NCBI GenBank assembly: GCA_030652315.1
Contig: JAUSAX010000056.1
Coordinates: 1-42,789 of the forward strand
Length of the DNA: 42,789 nt
Origin: Afipia sp.
Lineage (GTDB): Bacteria; Pseudomonadota; Alphaproteobacteria; Rhizobiales; Xanthobacteraceae
Direction: 5' to 3'
Shown in pieces: positions 33,999-42,102 of this stretch. Below the pieces are notes generated by a model. It ran no database searches. It saw nothing but the letters and a program-made list of their open reading frames with translations, and was not told where the DNA came from. Each line of letters starts with the position of its first letter. Position 1 is the first letter of the stretch. The position numbers and the translations under genes are program-made.

Positions 33999-35282
33999 AT
34001 GGCGCAATCTGCAAAAACCGATATCTGGCTCGCGGCGGGTGTTCGCACGCCGTTTGCGAAAGTCGACGGCCCGCTTAGCGGCGTCGATGCCATCGCGCTG
34101 TCGGTTCCGGTGGTCAAGCACATGATCGAGCGTCTGGGCGGGGGCAAGCCGGACTTCGCGGTCTGGGGCAACGTGGTGCCTAACCTCACCTGGAGCAACA
34201 TCGCACGCGAAATTCTGATGGATGCGGGTGTCGATCCGACGGTGCCTGCTTATTCCACCGTCATGGCGTGTTCGACCAGCATGATGGGTGTGTTCGAAGC
34301 CGCCGGCATGATCGACGGCGAGGTGCGAAACCTTGCGCTGGTCGGCGGCGTCGACAGCCTCAGCCAGGTTCAGCTTGGGCTCGGCATGTCGTTGTCGAAC
34401 TGGGTGCGCCAGTTCCAGACCGCGCGATCGCTGGGACAAAAACTGACCCACGCCATCGACCTCAAGCTCAGCGATGTACGTCTCTATATTCCGGCGGTCA
34501 GCAATCGCACCACCGGCATGAGCATGGGCGAGCACACCGAGATCACCGCCAAGGTCTGGAACATCTCGCGCGAGGCGCAGGACCAGATCGCGCTGGAAAG
34601 CCATCAGCGCGCGGTGGCCGCGTGGAATCGCGGATTTTTCGACGATCTTGTGATTCCGTTCGACGGCGTGAAGCGCGACACCATTCCGCGCAAGGACACC
34701 TCGCTGGAGAAGCTGGCGCGGCTGCCGCCGTCATTCGATCGCACCAGCGGCAAGGGCACGCTCACAGCGGGCAATTCATCGCCGCTGACTGACGGCGCAT
34801 CCAGCATATGGGTGGCTTCGCAAAAGGGATTGGAGAAACTTCCCGCCAACACGCAGCGTGTAAAGCTGGTCGACTGGGAAATCGCGTCGGTGGATTTTCG
34901 CACCGAAGGCCTGCTGATGGCGCCGCCCTATGCGATCCCGCGGCTGCTCGCACGCCATTCGCTCACCTACGCTGACATTCATCTTTGGGAAATCCATGAA
35001 GCGTTCGCCGCGCAGGTGCTTGCGCATATCAAGGCGCTGGAGAGTCCGGAGTTCATCCGCGACAAGGCCGGTGTCAACGCGGAGTTCGGAAAATTTCCGC
35101 GCGAGCGCATGAACCCGAACGGCGGCTCTACCGCGCTCGGTCATCCGTTCGGCGCGACCGGGGCGCGCATTTTGAGTCAGGCCGTTAAGGCGTTGGCGGC
35201 GATGCCGAAGGGGAGCCGCGCCATTGTCAGCATCTGCGCCGACGGCGGGCAGGGCACAGTGGCGCTGCTGGAAGCGGCGTAA
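33999..35282 (+). CDS. Thiolase family acetyl-CoA C-acyltransferase
   Basis: About 427 residues. It begins DIWLAAGVRTPFAKVDGPLS. The active-site Cys is in VMACSTSMMGVFEAAGM near residue 92, the His in WEIHEAFAAQVL, and the second Cys in ICADGGQGTVALLE near the C-terminus. The stretch NPNGGSTALGHPFGATGARI is the standard CoA-loop region. It should catalyse either acetoacetyl-CoA formation or thiolytic cleavage in beta-oxidation. Its length (above 400) and the KLSDVRLYIPAVSNRTTGMS insert resemble the FadI/long-thiolase branch, so fatty-acid degradation is more likely. No beta-oxidation partner is next to it. GGGAG lies seven bases before the chosen ATG. Confidence 0.9.
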   Translation: MAQSAKTDIWLAAGVRTPFAKVDGPLSGVDAIALSVPVVKHMIERLGGGKPDFAVWGNVVPNLTWSNIAREILMDAGVDPTVPAYSTVMACSTSMMGVFEAAGMIDGEVRNLALVGGVDSLSQVQLGLGMSLSNWVRQFQTARSLGQKLTHAIDLKLSDVRLYIPAVSNRTTGMSMGEHTEITAKVWNISREAQDQIALESHQRAVAAWNRGFFDDLVIPFDGVKRDTIPRKDTSLEKLARLPPSFDRTSGKGTLTAGNSSPLTDGASSIWVASQKGLEKLPANTQRVKLVDWEIASVDFRTEGLLMAPPYAIPRLLARHSLTYADIHLWEIHEAFAAQVLAHIKALESPEFIRDKAGVNAEFGKFPRERMNPNGGSTALGHPFGATGARILSQAVKALAAMPKGSRAIVSICADGGQGTVALLEAA

Positions 35283-35302
35283 GGCAAGAATAGATATTGT
35301 TT

Positions 35303-35483
35303 CTTCCCTCTCCCCTTGTGGGAGAGGGTGCTGAGCCATAAGCGCGTTTACGCGCGTCTTCGACGCGCTATGGCCGCGAAGCGTGTGAGGAGTCAGCCCC
35401 GCACCGCAAACTCACAACCCCTCACCCGGCTCAATTTCGCTTCGCTCAATCTCGCCACCCTCTCCCACAAGGGGAGAGGGGAA
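35303..35483. repeat. Long inverted repeat, CTCTCCCC type
   Basis: The left arm (35303-35330, CCCTCTCCCCTTGTGGGAGA core) and right arm (35456-35483, CTCTCCCACAAGGGGAGAGG core) are complementary over 26 of 28 bases. They flank about 125 bp containing CTCACCCGGCTCAATTTCGC. I recognise this as a dispersed repeat type common in Bradyrhizobiaceae genomes. It fills the gap between the convergent thiolase and GNAT genes and may act as a terminator. Confidence 0.8.
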
Positions 35484-35496
35484 ACGTGCATCGTGC

Positions 35497-35946
35497 TCAG
35501 GGCCGCCACGCCATGCCGTAGACCTTTCGTCCCGACACCGGATTGACGTCGTCGTGGGTATGGACGAAGCCGTTGCGCTCATAGAAGCGGATCGCGCGTG
35601 CGTTGTCGGTGTTGACCAGCAGTGTGATGCCGCCCGGCGACATCGCCTTGGCCTTGGCGATCAGCACGTTGCCGAGGTCCGATCCCCATGCCTCCGGCGC
35701 GACCACAAGCTGGTCGAGATAACCAGATGAATCGATGGTGACGAAGCCGGTCATCTTGCTGTTCTGCTCGGCGACGACGATTTGCGCGGCGGGCACCAAT
35801 TCATCTCGCCAGCGCGCGCGCCAGCCTTCCAGCCGCTGCGCGAAGTCGATCGACGGATAGGCTTGGATCCAGGTGCGAAACCACAGGTCGATTGCCGTAT
35901 CCTCGTCGCCGGCCGCGTAGGGCCGCAGCGTGAAAGATGCGCTCAT
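35497..35946 (-). CDS. GNAT-family N-acetyltransferase (small)
   Basis: A protein of 149 residues that is all GNAT fold. It starts FTLRPYAAGDEDTAIDLWFR, has YLDQLVVAPEAWGSDLGNVL for the acetyl-CoA site (variant of QxxGxG), and ends with the family's LLVNTDNARAIRFYERNGFV near residue 115. The substrate is unknown. It ends in the direction of the repeat at 35303-35483. It precedes the OmpA-family gene's stop by 28 bp on the same strand, so cotranscription after the TolQ/OmpA pair is possible. Confidence 0.85.
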   Translation of the reverse strand: MSASFTLRPYAAGDEDTAIDLWFRTWIQAYPSIDFAQRLEGWRARWRDELVPAAQIVVAEQNSKMTGFVTIDSSGYLDQLVVAPEAWGSDLGNVLIAKAKAMSPGGITLLVNTDNARAIRFYERNGFVHTHDDVNPVSGRKVYGMAWRP

Positions 35947-35974
35947 GATCGCGTGCAGGTCTGCGACGTGCGGA

Positions 35975-37003
35975 TCATCGCTCGGTGAGCTTCAATTCGA
36001 TGCGGCGGTTGCGCTTGTAGGCCTCTTCAGTCTTCTCGGGATCAAGCGGTTGGAATTCCGCGAAGCCCGCCGCGACTAGCCGTTGCGCCGGCACGCCGAG
36101 TGAAACCAGATACTGCACCACCGAGATCGCGCGCGCCGATGACAGCTCCCAGTTCGACTTGAACTGCGGGCTGTTGATCGGCCGCACGTCGGTGTGACCA
36201 TCGACGCGCAACACCCAGGCGATCTCCTTCGGGATCTGGTTGTCGAGATCGATCAGCGCGGTCGCAAGCTTGTCGAGTTCGGCGCGGCCTTCTGGGAGTA
36301 GTAGCGCCTGTCCGGTGTCGAAGAACACTTCGGACTGGAACACGAAGCGATCGCCGACGATACGGACATCCGGCCGGTTGCCGAGGATGGCGCGCAGCCG
36401 GCCGAAGAATTCGGAGCGATAGCGCGACAGTTCCTGCACCCGCTGCGCCAGCGCCACGTTCAGCCGCTGGCCGAGATCGGCGATCCGGGTCTGGGATTCC
36501 TTGTCGCGTTTCTCCGATGCATCGAGCGCTTCCTCGAGGGCCGCCAGTTGCCGGCGCAGCGCGCTGATCTGCTGGTTGAGCACTTCGATCTGGGCCAGCG
36601 CGCGCGCGGACACCTGTTTCTCCGAGTCCAGCGCCTTGCCGAGTTCGGTGGCGCGGCCCGCGGCGTTGGCGCCAGCGCCTGCAAGGCCGTCATAAAGGCC
36701 TTTGACGCGATCGCGCTCGGCCTCGGCGGAGGCAAGGCCGGCGCGCATCTGTGAGAGTTGCTCGTCGAGGTTCAACTTGCCGAGTTTTTCCAGCGACAGA
36801 AGGTCGTTGAGCTGCGCAATCTGCGCGTTCAGCCGCTCGAGCGCCTTGTCCTTGCCGGTCACTTCCTGCGACAGGAAGAACTGTACGACCAGAAACACCG
36901 ACAGCAGGAATACGATGGCGAGAACCAGCGTCGACAGCGCATCGACGAAGCCCGGCCAGTAGTTGAAGCCACTGTCGTTGCGGCGTGAACGCGAAAGCGC
37001 CAT
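35975..37003 (-). CDS. OmpA/MotB-like stator-type protein with long coiled coil
   Basis: A protein of 342 residues. A single N-terminal membrane helix reads WPGFVDALSTLVLAIVFLLS, with an Asp at its start in the position of the proton-binding Asp of MotB. A coiled coil of about 130 residues follows (about 50-185: DKALERLNAQIAQLNDLLSL, EVLNQQISALRRQLAALEEA). The C-terminal OmpA domain has LRVDGHTDVRPINSP, SNWELSSARAISVVQYL and YKRNRRIELKL, all typical for peptidoglycan binding. It starts 17 bp after the stop of the TolQ/MotA-like gene and is surely its partner. Together they should form a proton-driven inner-membrane complex reaching the cell wall. Confidence 0.9.
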   Translation of the reverse strand: MALSRSRRNDSGFNYWPGFVDALSTLVLAIVFLLSVFLVVQFFLSQEVTGKDKALERLNAQIAQLNDLLSLEKLGKLNLDEQLSQMRAGLASAEAERDRVKGLYDGLAGAGANAAGRATELGKALDSEKQVSARALAQIEVLNQQISALRRQLAALEEALDASEKRDKESQTRIADLGQRLNVALAQRVQELSRYRSEFFGRLRAILGNRPDVRIVGDRFVFQSEVFFDTGQALLLPEGRAELDKLATALIDLDNQIPKEIAWVLRVDGHTDVRPINSPQFKSNWELSSARAISVVQYLVSLGVPAQRLVAAGFAEFQPLDPEKTEEAYKRNRRIELKLTER

Positions 37004-37020
37004 GAGCTGCTATCTCCGGT

Positions 37021-38013
37021 TCAATTGGTCTCGGGCTGACGCGCGAGGCGCTCCAGAAGCTGTTTGATTTCCTTGTTCTGCTCGCCTTGGCCGTCGGCCC
37101 ATTCGCGGATCAATTGTTGCTCGCTGCGCATGTGATGCACCAGGCCCTGGATCGCTTCGGCGAGATTGGCCATCGCCGTGGTGGCGGTTCGGTTCGATCC
37201 CATTTCCTCGACAGCCAGCCGCAGTCGATCGAGCGCGGGATTGAGATCGCCATTGCCGCTGCTGCCGTCGCCAGCATATTCCCGCACGGTTTCCGCCAGC
37301 CAGTCTTCGAGGTCGGTGTAGAAGCGGTTCTGCGCCTGGCTCGATTGCAGATCAAGAAAGCCGAGGACCAGTGAGCCGGCGAGACCGAACAGCGAGGACG
37401 AGAACGAGATGCCCATGCCGCCGAGCGGCGCTGCGAGGCCTTCCTTCAACGTGTCGAACACCGAGCTGGCATCGCCGCCGACTTTCAGGCCTTCGATCAC
37501 CTTGCCGACCGAGCCGACGGTCTCAATGAGGCCCCAGAATGTGCCGAGCAGGCCGAGAAATACCAGCAGTCCCGTCATATAGCGCGACAGGTCGCGCGCT
37601 TCGTCGAGCCGGGTCGCGATCGAATCCAGCAGATGCCGCATGGTCTGCTGCGAAATGCTCATGCGGCCGGAGCGATGGCTCAGCATCGCGGCCATCGGCG
37701 CCAGCAGTGTCGGCCGCCGGTCAACCGCAAGACCGGGATCGGAGATGCGGAAGCTGTTGACCCACGAAATTTCAGGATAGAGCCGGATCACCTGCCGGAA
37801 AGCGAGGATGATGCCGACGGCCAGAACGCCGCCGATCAGTGCGTTGAGCCCGGGATTGGCGAGGAACGCCACCCAGATCTGCTTGTAGAGCACCACAAGC
37901 AGCAGGCTGCACAGAACGAGGAACACCAGCATCCGGACCAGGAAGATGCGCGGCGTTGACAGTTTCGTGACGCTGATGTCGGCCGCAGTTTGGGATGGGG
38001 AAGTCTTTGCCAT
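37021..38013 (-). CDS. MotA/TolQ/ExbB-like proton channel protein
   Basis: A protein of 330 residues. Two N-terminal membrane helices (about 25-75: LVRMLVFLVLCSLLLVVLY, ALIGGVLAVGIILAF) are followed by a cytoplasmic segment. Two further helices form the MotA/TolQ/ExbB core: SRYMTGLLVFLGLLGTFWGL near 145 and LGGMGISFSSSLFGLAGSLV near 200. The C-terminal part is a cytoplasmic helical tail (TTAMANLAEAIQGLVHHMRS). This matches the proton-channel subunit of stator-like complexes. The partner is the adjacent OmpA/MotB-like gene. No flagellar, Tol or Ton genes are near, so the task of the complex is unknown. The gene lies divergent from the DUF1295 gene. Confidence 0.9.
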   Translation of the reverse strand: MAKTSPSQTAADISVTKLSTPRIFLVRMLVFLVLCSLLLVVLYKQIWVAFLANPGLNALIGGVLAVGIILAFRQVIRLYPEISWVNSFRISDPGLAVDRRPTLLAPMAAMLSHRSGRMSISQQTMRHLLDSIATRLDEARDLSRYMTGLLVFLGLLGTFWGLIETVGSVGKVIEGLKVGGDASSVFDTLKEGLAAPLGGMGISFSSSLFGLAGSLVLGFLDLQSSQAQNRFYTDLEDWLAETVREYAGDGSSGNGDLNPALDRLRLAVEEMGSNRTATTAMANLAEAIQGLVHHMRSEQQLIREWADGQGEQNKEIKQLLERLARQPETN

Positions 38014-38179
38014 GGCGGATATTCAATCCTTGTCCGTGGAACGTGTCGGGCATCAATATGGCACAGCGGGGGCGGGAAAAAAGACTCCATCGCCGATTTG
38101 ACCCCAGCTACGGAACCTCACCTGAAACCCGGACTTCTTTGAAGCGTATTTCTTCTACGAAGTTGAGGCGAGGATGGTC

Positions 38180-38974
38180 ATGGTCTGGTTCTTCTTGAGC
38201 GCGTTGGCCGCCATGGCGGTCGCGCTCTCGATCCTGATGACGGGCGCGTGGCTGGTGCAGCAGCGCACCGGCAATTCAGGGTGGGTCGATACCATCTGGA
38301 CGTTTTCGCTCGGCCTCGTCGGGGCTGCCGGTGCGCTCTGGCCGATGGCTGGCGGGCCCATCGCGCCGCGGCAATGGCTGATCGCGGCCCTCGTCGTCAT
38401 CTGGTCGCTGCGCCTCGGCACGCATATCGCCGTTCGCACGGCGGGCATCACCGACGATCCGCGCTATGCGGCCTTTGCAAAGGAGTGGGGTGCCGACTCG
38501 CCGCGCCGGATGTTTGTCTTCCTGCAGAACCAGGCTTTCGGTTCGATCCCGCTGGTGTTCTCGATCTTTGTCGCCGCGCATGTTCCAGTCGCGGGACTGC
38601 GTGCGCAGGATTATCTCGGCGCGCTCATTCTGCTGACGGGTATCGCAGGCGAGGCGCTGGCCGATACGCAGCTCAAAACGTTCCGCACCGATCCGGCGAA
38701 CAAGGGCAAGGTCTGTGATGTCGGGCTGTGGGCGTGGTCGCGGCACCCGAATTATTTCTTCGAGTGGTTCGGCTGGCTGGCCTACCCGGTGATCGCGATC
38801 TCGGCGGATTATGGCTGGGGCTGGTTCGCGCTGCTCGGTCCGGTTTTCATGTACTGGATTCTGGTGCATGTGACCGGCATTCCGCCGCTCGAAGAGCAAA
38901 TGCTGCGCTCACGCGGCGACGCCTATCGGGCCTATCAGTCGCGTACGAGAAAGTTCTTTCCGCTGCCGCAATAG
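38180..38974 (+). CDS. DUF1295 / steroid 5-alpha reductase-like membrane protein
   Basis: About 264 residues with six or seven membrane helices. The family motif is clear near residue 185: GLWAWSRHPNYFFEWFGWL, with the NADPH-binding HPNYF. It also has VDTIWTFSLGLVGAAGAL near the N-terminus and ends EEQMLRSRGDAYRAYQSRTR before KFFPLPQ. Members reduce or modify lipids or sterol-like compounds; the substrate here is unknown. I choose the ATG at 38180 (GAGGCGAGG upstream); another ATG lies two codons earlier. Single gene. Confidence 0.88.
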   Translation: MVWFFLSALAAMAVALSILMTGAWLVQQRTGNSGWVDTIWTFSLGLVGAAGALWPMAGGPIAPRQWLIAALVVIWSLRLGTHIAVRTAGITDDPRYAAFAKEWGADSPRRMFVFLQNQAFGSIPLVFSIFVAAHVPVAGLRAQDYLGALILLTGIAGEALADTQLKTFRTDPANKGKVCDVGLWAWSRHPNYFFEWFGWLAYPVIAISADYGWGWFALLGPVFMYWILVHVTGIPPLEEQMLRSRGDAYRAYQSRTRKFFPLPQ

Positions 38975-38976
38975 TT

Positions 38977-38997
38977 TCGCGGCAGTTTCCGCCGCGA
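38977..38997 (+). terminator. Weak hairpin after the DUF1295 gene
   Basis: TCGCGGC (38977-38983) pairs with GCCGCGA (38991-38997) around a seven-base loop, directly after the stop. It is short and lacks a U-run. Confidence 0.35.
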
Positions 38998-39117
38998 CCA
39001 TGGTTGCAGTGTCGGACTCGGATTCCCAGCGCGAGGCGAAGCGGGACGCCGCGGTGTGATGCGGCGCTTTGCGCCGATCCGTTGATTCGCAATGACGAGT
39101 TGAAGACGTCTTGGTAA

Positions 39118-39906
39118 TTACAGTGGCTTGAGAATTTTCACCAGCTCGCGCTGGATCGTCTCATTGCCGCAGACGACATGGCCGGTGGCCATCGCCGTAT
39201 CGCCGCCCTCGATGCCGCTGATGACGCCGCCGGCCTCGCGCACCAGGATCAATCCGGCTGCGATGTCCCACGGCTGGAGATTGCGTTCCCAGTAACCGTC
39301 GAGGCGGCCGGCTGCGACATAAGCCAGATCGAGCGACGCTGCGCCGAAGCGGCGCAGGCCCGCGACGCGCTGCTGCATCTCGGCCATTTCGCGGCGGGAC
39401 AGTTCGTGGTCGCCGCGTCCGATATGCGGCAGGCCGCACGCGATCACGCATTCGTTGAGCTGCTTGCGGGCCGCGACGCGCAAGCGCTGGTCGTTGAGGA
39501 ACGCGCCCTTGCCGCGCTCGGCCATGTAAAGTTCATCGGTGGCGGGATTGTAGATCACGCCCGCGAAGATCGTGCCCTCGCGCTGCAGAGCGATCGAGAT
39601 CGCGAACTGCGGAATGCCATGCAGGAAGTTCGTCGTGCCGTCGAGCGGATCGACGATCCATGTGTTGGATTTGTCGGTGCCTTCGCGCGTGCCGCCTTCC
39701 TCGCCGAGAAATCCGTAACCCGGCCGCGCCTTGGTCAGATCCTCATAGAGCATCTGTTCCGCGCGCTTGTCGGCGAGCGAGACGAAATTCGCCGGTCCCT
39801 TCATTGAAACCTGAAGGTTCTCGATCTCGCCAAGATCGCGACTGAGGCTGCGGCCCGCGCGGCGCGCGGCCTTGACCATGACGTTGATGAGAGCTGAATG
39901 GATCAT
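39118..39906 (-). CDS. suhB: Inositol monophosphatase family protein
   Basis: About 262 residues. The metal-binding motifs are intact: the Glu pair in YGFLGEEGGTREG near residue 67, the core WIVDPLDGTTNFLHGIPQFA near 85, and the C-terminal WDIAAGLILVREAGGVISGI near 210. This is the Mg-dependent IMPase/SuhB fold. Members hydrolyse inositol phosphates or related sugar phosphates, and SuhB also has an RNA-polymerase role in E. coli. I place the start at 39906, at the usual MIHSALINVM beginning; a frame extension to 39987 lacks support. The name suhB is a family-level label. Confidence 0.9.
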   Translation of the reverse strand: MIHSALINVMVKAARRAGRSLSRDLGEIENLQVSMKGPANFVSLADKRAEQMLYEDLTKARPGYGFLGEEGGTREGTDKSNTWIVDPLDGTTNFLHGIPQFAISIALQREGTIFAGVIYNPATDELYMAERGKGAFLNDQRLRVAARKQLNECVIACGLPHIGRGDHELSRREMAEMQQRVAGLRRFGAASLDLAYVAAGRLDGYWERNLQPWDIAAGLILVREAGGVISGIEGGDTAMATGHVVCGNETIQRELVKILKPL

Positions 39907-40109
39907 GCGTCCGGCTTGATAAGGATCCGTATGAGGCCGGATCGGGATGAAGGATTGGGGCTTTTGATGCCGGATGCTTGGCGTCAAAGCGCAGGCGCGT
40001 CAAGGGCGTTCAGGGCGTTTTCGAGCGGAGCCGGGTGCCGGTTCGCGCCGGGAAATACGTCAAAAGTGAGCTTCGTCTCTGATCCTGCCAGACGAAGGAA
40101 TATCCGGGC

Positions 40110-41222
40110 TTATTTCGTGCCGAACCACTTTTTGGCGAGGTCTTCAGCCTTGGCTTTCTCCAGCGGAGAGAGCTGGGCGAACTGCGCATCGAGGTCGGGA
40201 TCGCCGTTGCCGGCGGTTTTCGCGATCAGATGCCATTTGAAGCCCTGAACCTTGTCGGCTGGGACGCCTAGGCCGTCGACGAGAATGCGTGCCAGGCGAT
40301 TTTGCGCGATCGGGCTGTTCTGGCGTGCTGCCCTGTTCAGCAGTGCGATCGCGGTGGGCACATCCTTCGGGGTGCCGGTGCCGTTGTAGAGCGCGATGGC
40401 GTATTCCACTTCGGCGTCGAGATTGTCGACCATTGCGGCGGCGCGCATCAGCTTCGCGGCCTCGACAACATTCTTCTCCACGCCGCGGCCTTCCTTGTAG
40501 AGCGTCGCGAGCGCGTACTGCGCCTCGGGATTGCCGGCATTCGCGGCCTGACGGAAAAGTTCGGCGGCGCGCTTGACGTCCTGCGGGAAAATCTGGCCTT
40601 CCAGATAGAGCAGGCCGAGATTGTAGGCGGCGGCGGCTTTCCCAAGTTTGGCGGACGACGCCAGCAGCCGGGCGCCTTCTTCGCGATTGGTCGGACCGCC
40701 GCGTCCGGCGATCCGCATCATGCCGAGCGCGAACATTGCTTCGCGGTCGCCACGGTCGGCGGCCTGCTTGTACCATTCCGCAGCCTTGGCATCGTCGCGC
40801 TTGATGCCGAGCGCGTTGGAATAGAGTTCGCCCAGCAGCGTCATCGATTTTGGATCGCCCATCTCCTGCGCGCGCTTCAGCGCGATATTGAAGGCGGTGC
40901 GGTAAAGGCCCTGCTGATAGGCACCGTAGGCGAGATCGGCGTTGGGATTGTCGGGAACAGCGGGCGCAGGCGGGGTCGCCGTTTTCGCGGGCTCGGTCTT
41001 CTTTGGCTGTTTCGGTGTGCTGGCTTTCGGCGCGGCGGCCTTTGGCGCGGAGGATTTGGCGGCCGGTGACGTCTCGGACGGTTTGACTGGCTCCGGAAAA
41101 GGATTGGGCTGCGTACCCTGCGCAACAGCGCTCGCCGAAAGCGCGACAACACCTGCAACGACCGATGCAAGGAATCTTGCATGAGCGGCTGTGAGTGGCG
41201 TGGCCCGGCGAAGCGCGGTCAT
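40110..41222 (-). CDS. Exported Sel1-repeat (TPR-like) protein
   Basis: About 370 residues. A signal peptide (LASVVAGVVALSASAVAQ) is followed by a Pro/Lys/Ala-rich spacer of about 60 residues (PKAAAPKASTPKQPKKTEP). Then come Sel1-type repeats at about 120-350, such as AAEWYKQAADRGDREAMFAL, AAELFRQAANAGNPEAQYAL and AIALLNRAARQNSPIAQNRL. The C-terminal WHLIAKTAGNGDPDLDAQFA closes the array. Sel1 proteins scaffold protein interactions, and exported rhizobial ones such as ExoR act in signalling at the periplasm. That analogy is inference. Start at 41222. It begins 7 bp after the stop of the ThiE-like gene, so the two are cotranscribed. Confidence 0.88.
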   Translation of the reverse strand: MTALRRATPLTAAHARFLASVVAGVVALSASAVAQGTQPNPFPEPVKPSETSPAAKSSAPKAAAPKASTPKQPKKTEPAKTATPPAPAVPDNPNADLAYGAYQQGLYRTAFNIALKRAQEMGDPKSMTLLGELYSNALGIKRDDAKAAEWYKQAADRGDREAMFALGMMRIAGRGGPTNREEGARLLASSAKLGKAAAAYNLGLLYLEGQIFPQDVKRAAELFRQAANAGNPEAQYALATLYKEGRGVEKNVVEAAKLMRAAAMVDNLDAEVEYAIALYNGTGTPKDVPTAIALLNRAARQNSPIAQNRLARILVDGLGVPADKVQGFKWHLIAKTAGNGDPDLDAQFAQLSPLEKAKAEDLAKKWFGTK

Positions 41223-41229
41223 CGTGGTC

Positions 41230-41910
41230 TTATGCTCCCGTAACCGTGGTTTGCGCGAGAGAAGTCTCAAAGCCGCGCGCGATGGCCTGGCTGGCCTCGA
41301 TCAGGGCGGCGTGAGCACCGCGCGAATCCTGCCAGATGAAATCGCCGACCAGAACGAAGTCCGCGCCGGCCGCGGCGAACAGGTTTGCTTCATCCAGCGT
41401 CGTGGCGTAGCCGACGCAGGGCGGCTCGAACAATTCGGCCCACCAGTCGAGCCGCTCGCAGATCGCCTCCGGCGACGGCCGTTCGCCATTCGCATCCGGT
41501 TCGCCGAACAGCACATAGTCCGCGCCGGCTTCACCGGCCATCATCGCATCGTGCCGCGTGATCAAACCGCCGACGCCGAGAATGCGATCGGGCTTCAGTG
41601 TCGGCATTGCTTCCTGCATGGCCTCAACACCGATCAGGTTGGCGCCGTCCGCGCCCGCGCGTGCGACCAGTTCGAAATGTCCGTCGATCAGCGCGGCAGC
41701 GCCGGCTTTCTGAATGACAGGCGCCAACGCCTTGACGCGCTGGATCATGCTGCGCTCATCGGCCGGCGTCAGCCGCAGCAGCACCGCCGCGACATCGGCG
41801 GCAGCGAGCAGCGCAGGCAGATGAGACGCAAGCTGCGCGGGATCGGTCACTGGCGGCGTCGCCAGATAGAGCCGTGGCGCGGGGCGCGGTGGGGGAAGTT
41901 TTGTGGCCAT
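41230..41910 (-). CDS. ThiE-like protein with degenerate active-site motifs
   Basis: A protein of 226 residues with the TIM-barrel layout of thiamine-phosphate synthase. Segments align in order: DVAAVLLRLTPADERSMIQR, AAALIDGHFELVARAGADGA, AGADYVLFGEPDANGERPSP and LFAAAGADFVLVGDFIW. The usual key motifs are altered: QLRxK reads LLRLT, the INDR segment reads LIDGH, HLGQ reads NLIG, and the phosphate-loop GG is replaced by GYATT. It may have lost or changed activity, so a thiE name is not assigned. The start gives MATKLPPPRP. It lies just upstream of the Sel1-repeat gene. No TPP riboswitch is visible upstream. Confidence 0.75.
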   Translation of the reverse strand: MATKLPPPRPAPRLYLATPPVTDPAQLASHLPALLAAADVAAVLLRLTPADERSMIQRVKALAPVIQKAGAAALIDGHFELVARAGADGANLIGVEAMQEAMPTLKPDRILGVGGLITRHDAMMAGEAGADYVLFGEPDANGERPSPEAICERLDWWAELFEPPCVGYATTLDEANLFAAAGADFVLVGDFIWQDSRGAHAALIEASQAIARGFETSLAQTTVTGA

Positions 41911-42003
41911 GATGGCGTATCTGCCCGTTGACTGCGGCCAAAAAAGGGGCGGGCAATCTGCCCATTGCCCGGATGAAACGAGAACGGCTCAGATTCTGTA
42001 ACT

Positions 42004-42090
42004 CGTCATGGCCGGGCTTGTCCCGGCCATCCACGCCTTCATCATCTAACAGGTAAGACGTGGATGCCCGGCACAAGGCCGGGCATGACG
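42004..42090. repeat. Long inverted repeat, GTCATGGCCGGG type
   Basis: The left arm begins CGTCATGGCCGGGCTTGTCC (42004-42035) and the right arm ends CAAGGCCGGGCATGACG (42059-42090). They pair over about 32 bp with a few mismatches and a 23-bp loop. I recognise this sequence type as a dispersed intergenic repeat of Bradyrhizobium-like genomes. It begins 13 bp after the stop of the aldolase gene (42103, minus strand). Confidence 0.82.
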
Positions 42091-42102
42091 CAAGCTATGT
42101 TG

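Noticed and set aside
35975..38013. Zorya-type antiphage system
   Set aside because: The stator-like pair resembles ZorA/ZorB, but no ZorC, ZorD or other effector gene is next to it, and the neighbours are housekeeping genes.
41911..42102. TPP riboswitch upstream of the ThiE-like gene
   Set aside because: I see no CUGAGA-type core or matching helices. The space is filled by an intergenic repeat and the gene's own motifs are degenerate.
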